NCBI RefSeq assembly: GCF_000307855.1
Contig: NZ_AJLR01000069.1
Coordinates: forward strand, 1-46,573
DNA from: Schinkia azotoformans LMG 9581
Lineage (GTDB): Bacteria > Bacillota > Bacilli > Bacillales > Bacillaceae_J
DNA: 46,573 nucleotides
Direction: 5' to 3'
A program made the position numbers and the translations under genes. A model generated the notes under the pieces. The model was not told the DNA's origin. It did no database searches and saw nothing but the letters and a program-made list of their open reading frames with translations. Positions 46,506-46,573 of the stretch are shown here, one piece after another; the stretch's first letter is position 1; the number at the start of each line of letters is the position of its first letter.

Positions 46506-46573
46506 ATGTCTAAACAACCAACAATGAAAAAAGTTCTTAACGTAATGACAACAGCAGCATTAGTAGGTGGCGT
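46506..46573 (+). CDS. Start of a secreted, possibly S-layer-type protein (partial)
   Basis: Only the first 22 codons lie in the window: MSKQPTMKKVLNVMTTAALV followed by Gly-Gly. The lysine pair then a hydrophobic, alanine-rich stretch is the beginning of a Sec signal peptide. CAGGAGG lies 10 nt upstream of the ATG. A long regulated leader and strong site are common for S-layer or S-layer-homology proteins in Bacillaceae, but the rest of the gene is outside the window, so the class is a guess. Confidence 0.6.
   Translation, partial: MSKQPTMKKVLNVMTTAALVGG

Overview
The window is chromosomal DNA from a low-GC, endospore-forming member of the Bacillaceae. Evidence: a CotD-type spore coat gene with a SigK-like promoter, spore-type DUF1657/DUF421 proteins, strong GGAGG ribosome-binding sites, a perfect Fur box, a perfect CcpA cre site, a purine riboswitch, and gene order matching the Bacillus subtilis yprA-yprB-cotD-ypsA-gpsB-ypsC-ypvA-ypwA and bcsA-ypbQ-ypbR-ypbS blocks. 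A Bacillus sensu lato genus such as Neobacillus would fit, but the genus is a guess.

Layout. 1-2770: a UPF0210/ACT gene pair and an orphan ABC ATPase. 2841-5728: accessory-looking spore and metabolic genes (DUF1657, DUF4363 lipoprotein, a DUF421+DUF1657 '2Duf' protein, a small barrel protein, a divergent aspartate decarboxylase and a broken ATP-grasp gene). 5815-8664: an MFS exporter, then a guanine/hypoxanthine permease under a purine riboswitch. 8769-17030: the respiratory nitrate reductase operon narGHJI (minus strand), divergent from a narK fused to a PAS domain, with two FNR-type boxes between them. 17146-22003: a rhodanese, a guanylate-kinase-like protein, a MinD-like protein that has lost its P-loop lysine, an NhaC antiporter and an EamA transporter. 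22114-26161: mrfA/mrfB (yprA/yprB, DNA repair), separated here by a tiny cysteine-pair gene under a cre site. 26182-32790: cotD, ypsA, gpsB, ypsC, ypvA, ypwA. 32867-35175: a ba3-type cytochrome oxidase operon that includes a 46-residue subunit IIa. 35536-38832: carbonic anhydrase, a CheX-like protein and the bpsA-bpsB alkylpyrone pair. 38871-46110: a Fur-controlled micropeptide, the two-headed dynamin DynA, a HEPN-like/CBS protein, a hydroxyisobutyrate-dehydrogenase-family enzyme, YpbS and a two-domain sulfurtransferase. The window ends in the first codons of a secreted protein.

How parts work together. The nitrate genes, the alternative oxidase and the Fur-regulated region are respiratory and iron-related modules. 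mrfAB and ypvA are DNA helicase/repair genes. bpsA and bpsB make and methylate alkylpyrones. cotD and 2Duf belong to the spore.

The most striking unexplained structure is a dispersed 45-88 bp hairpin element. It is present five times, always in the orientation of the upstream gene and always starting exactly at that gene's stop codon. Two copies show compensatory base changes in the stem. Several real genes are shorter than 50 codons (24531-24656, 29037-29150, 35035-35175, 38973-39068). No rRNA, tRNA, CRISPR array or intact insertion sequence was seen.
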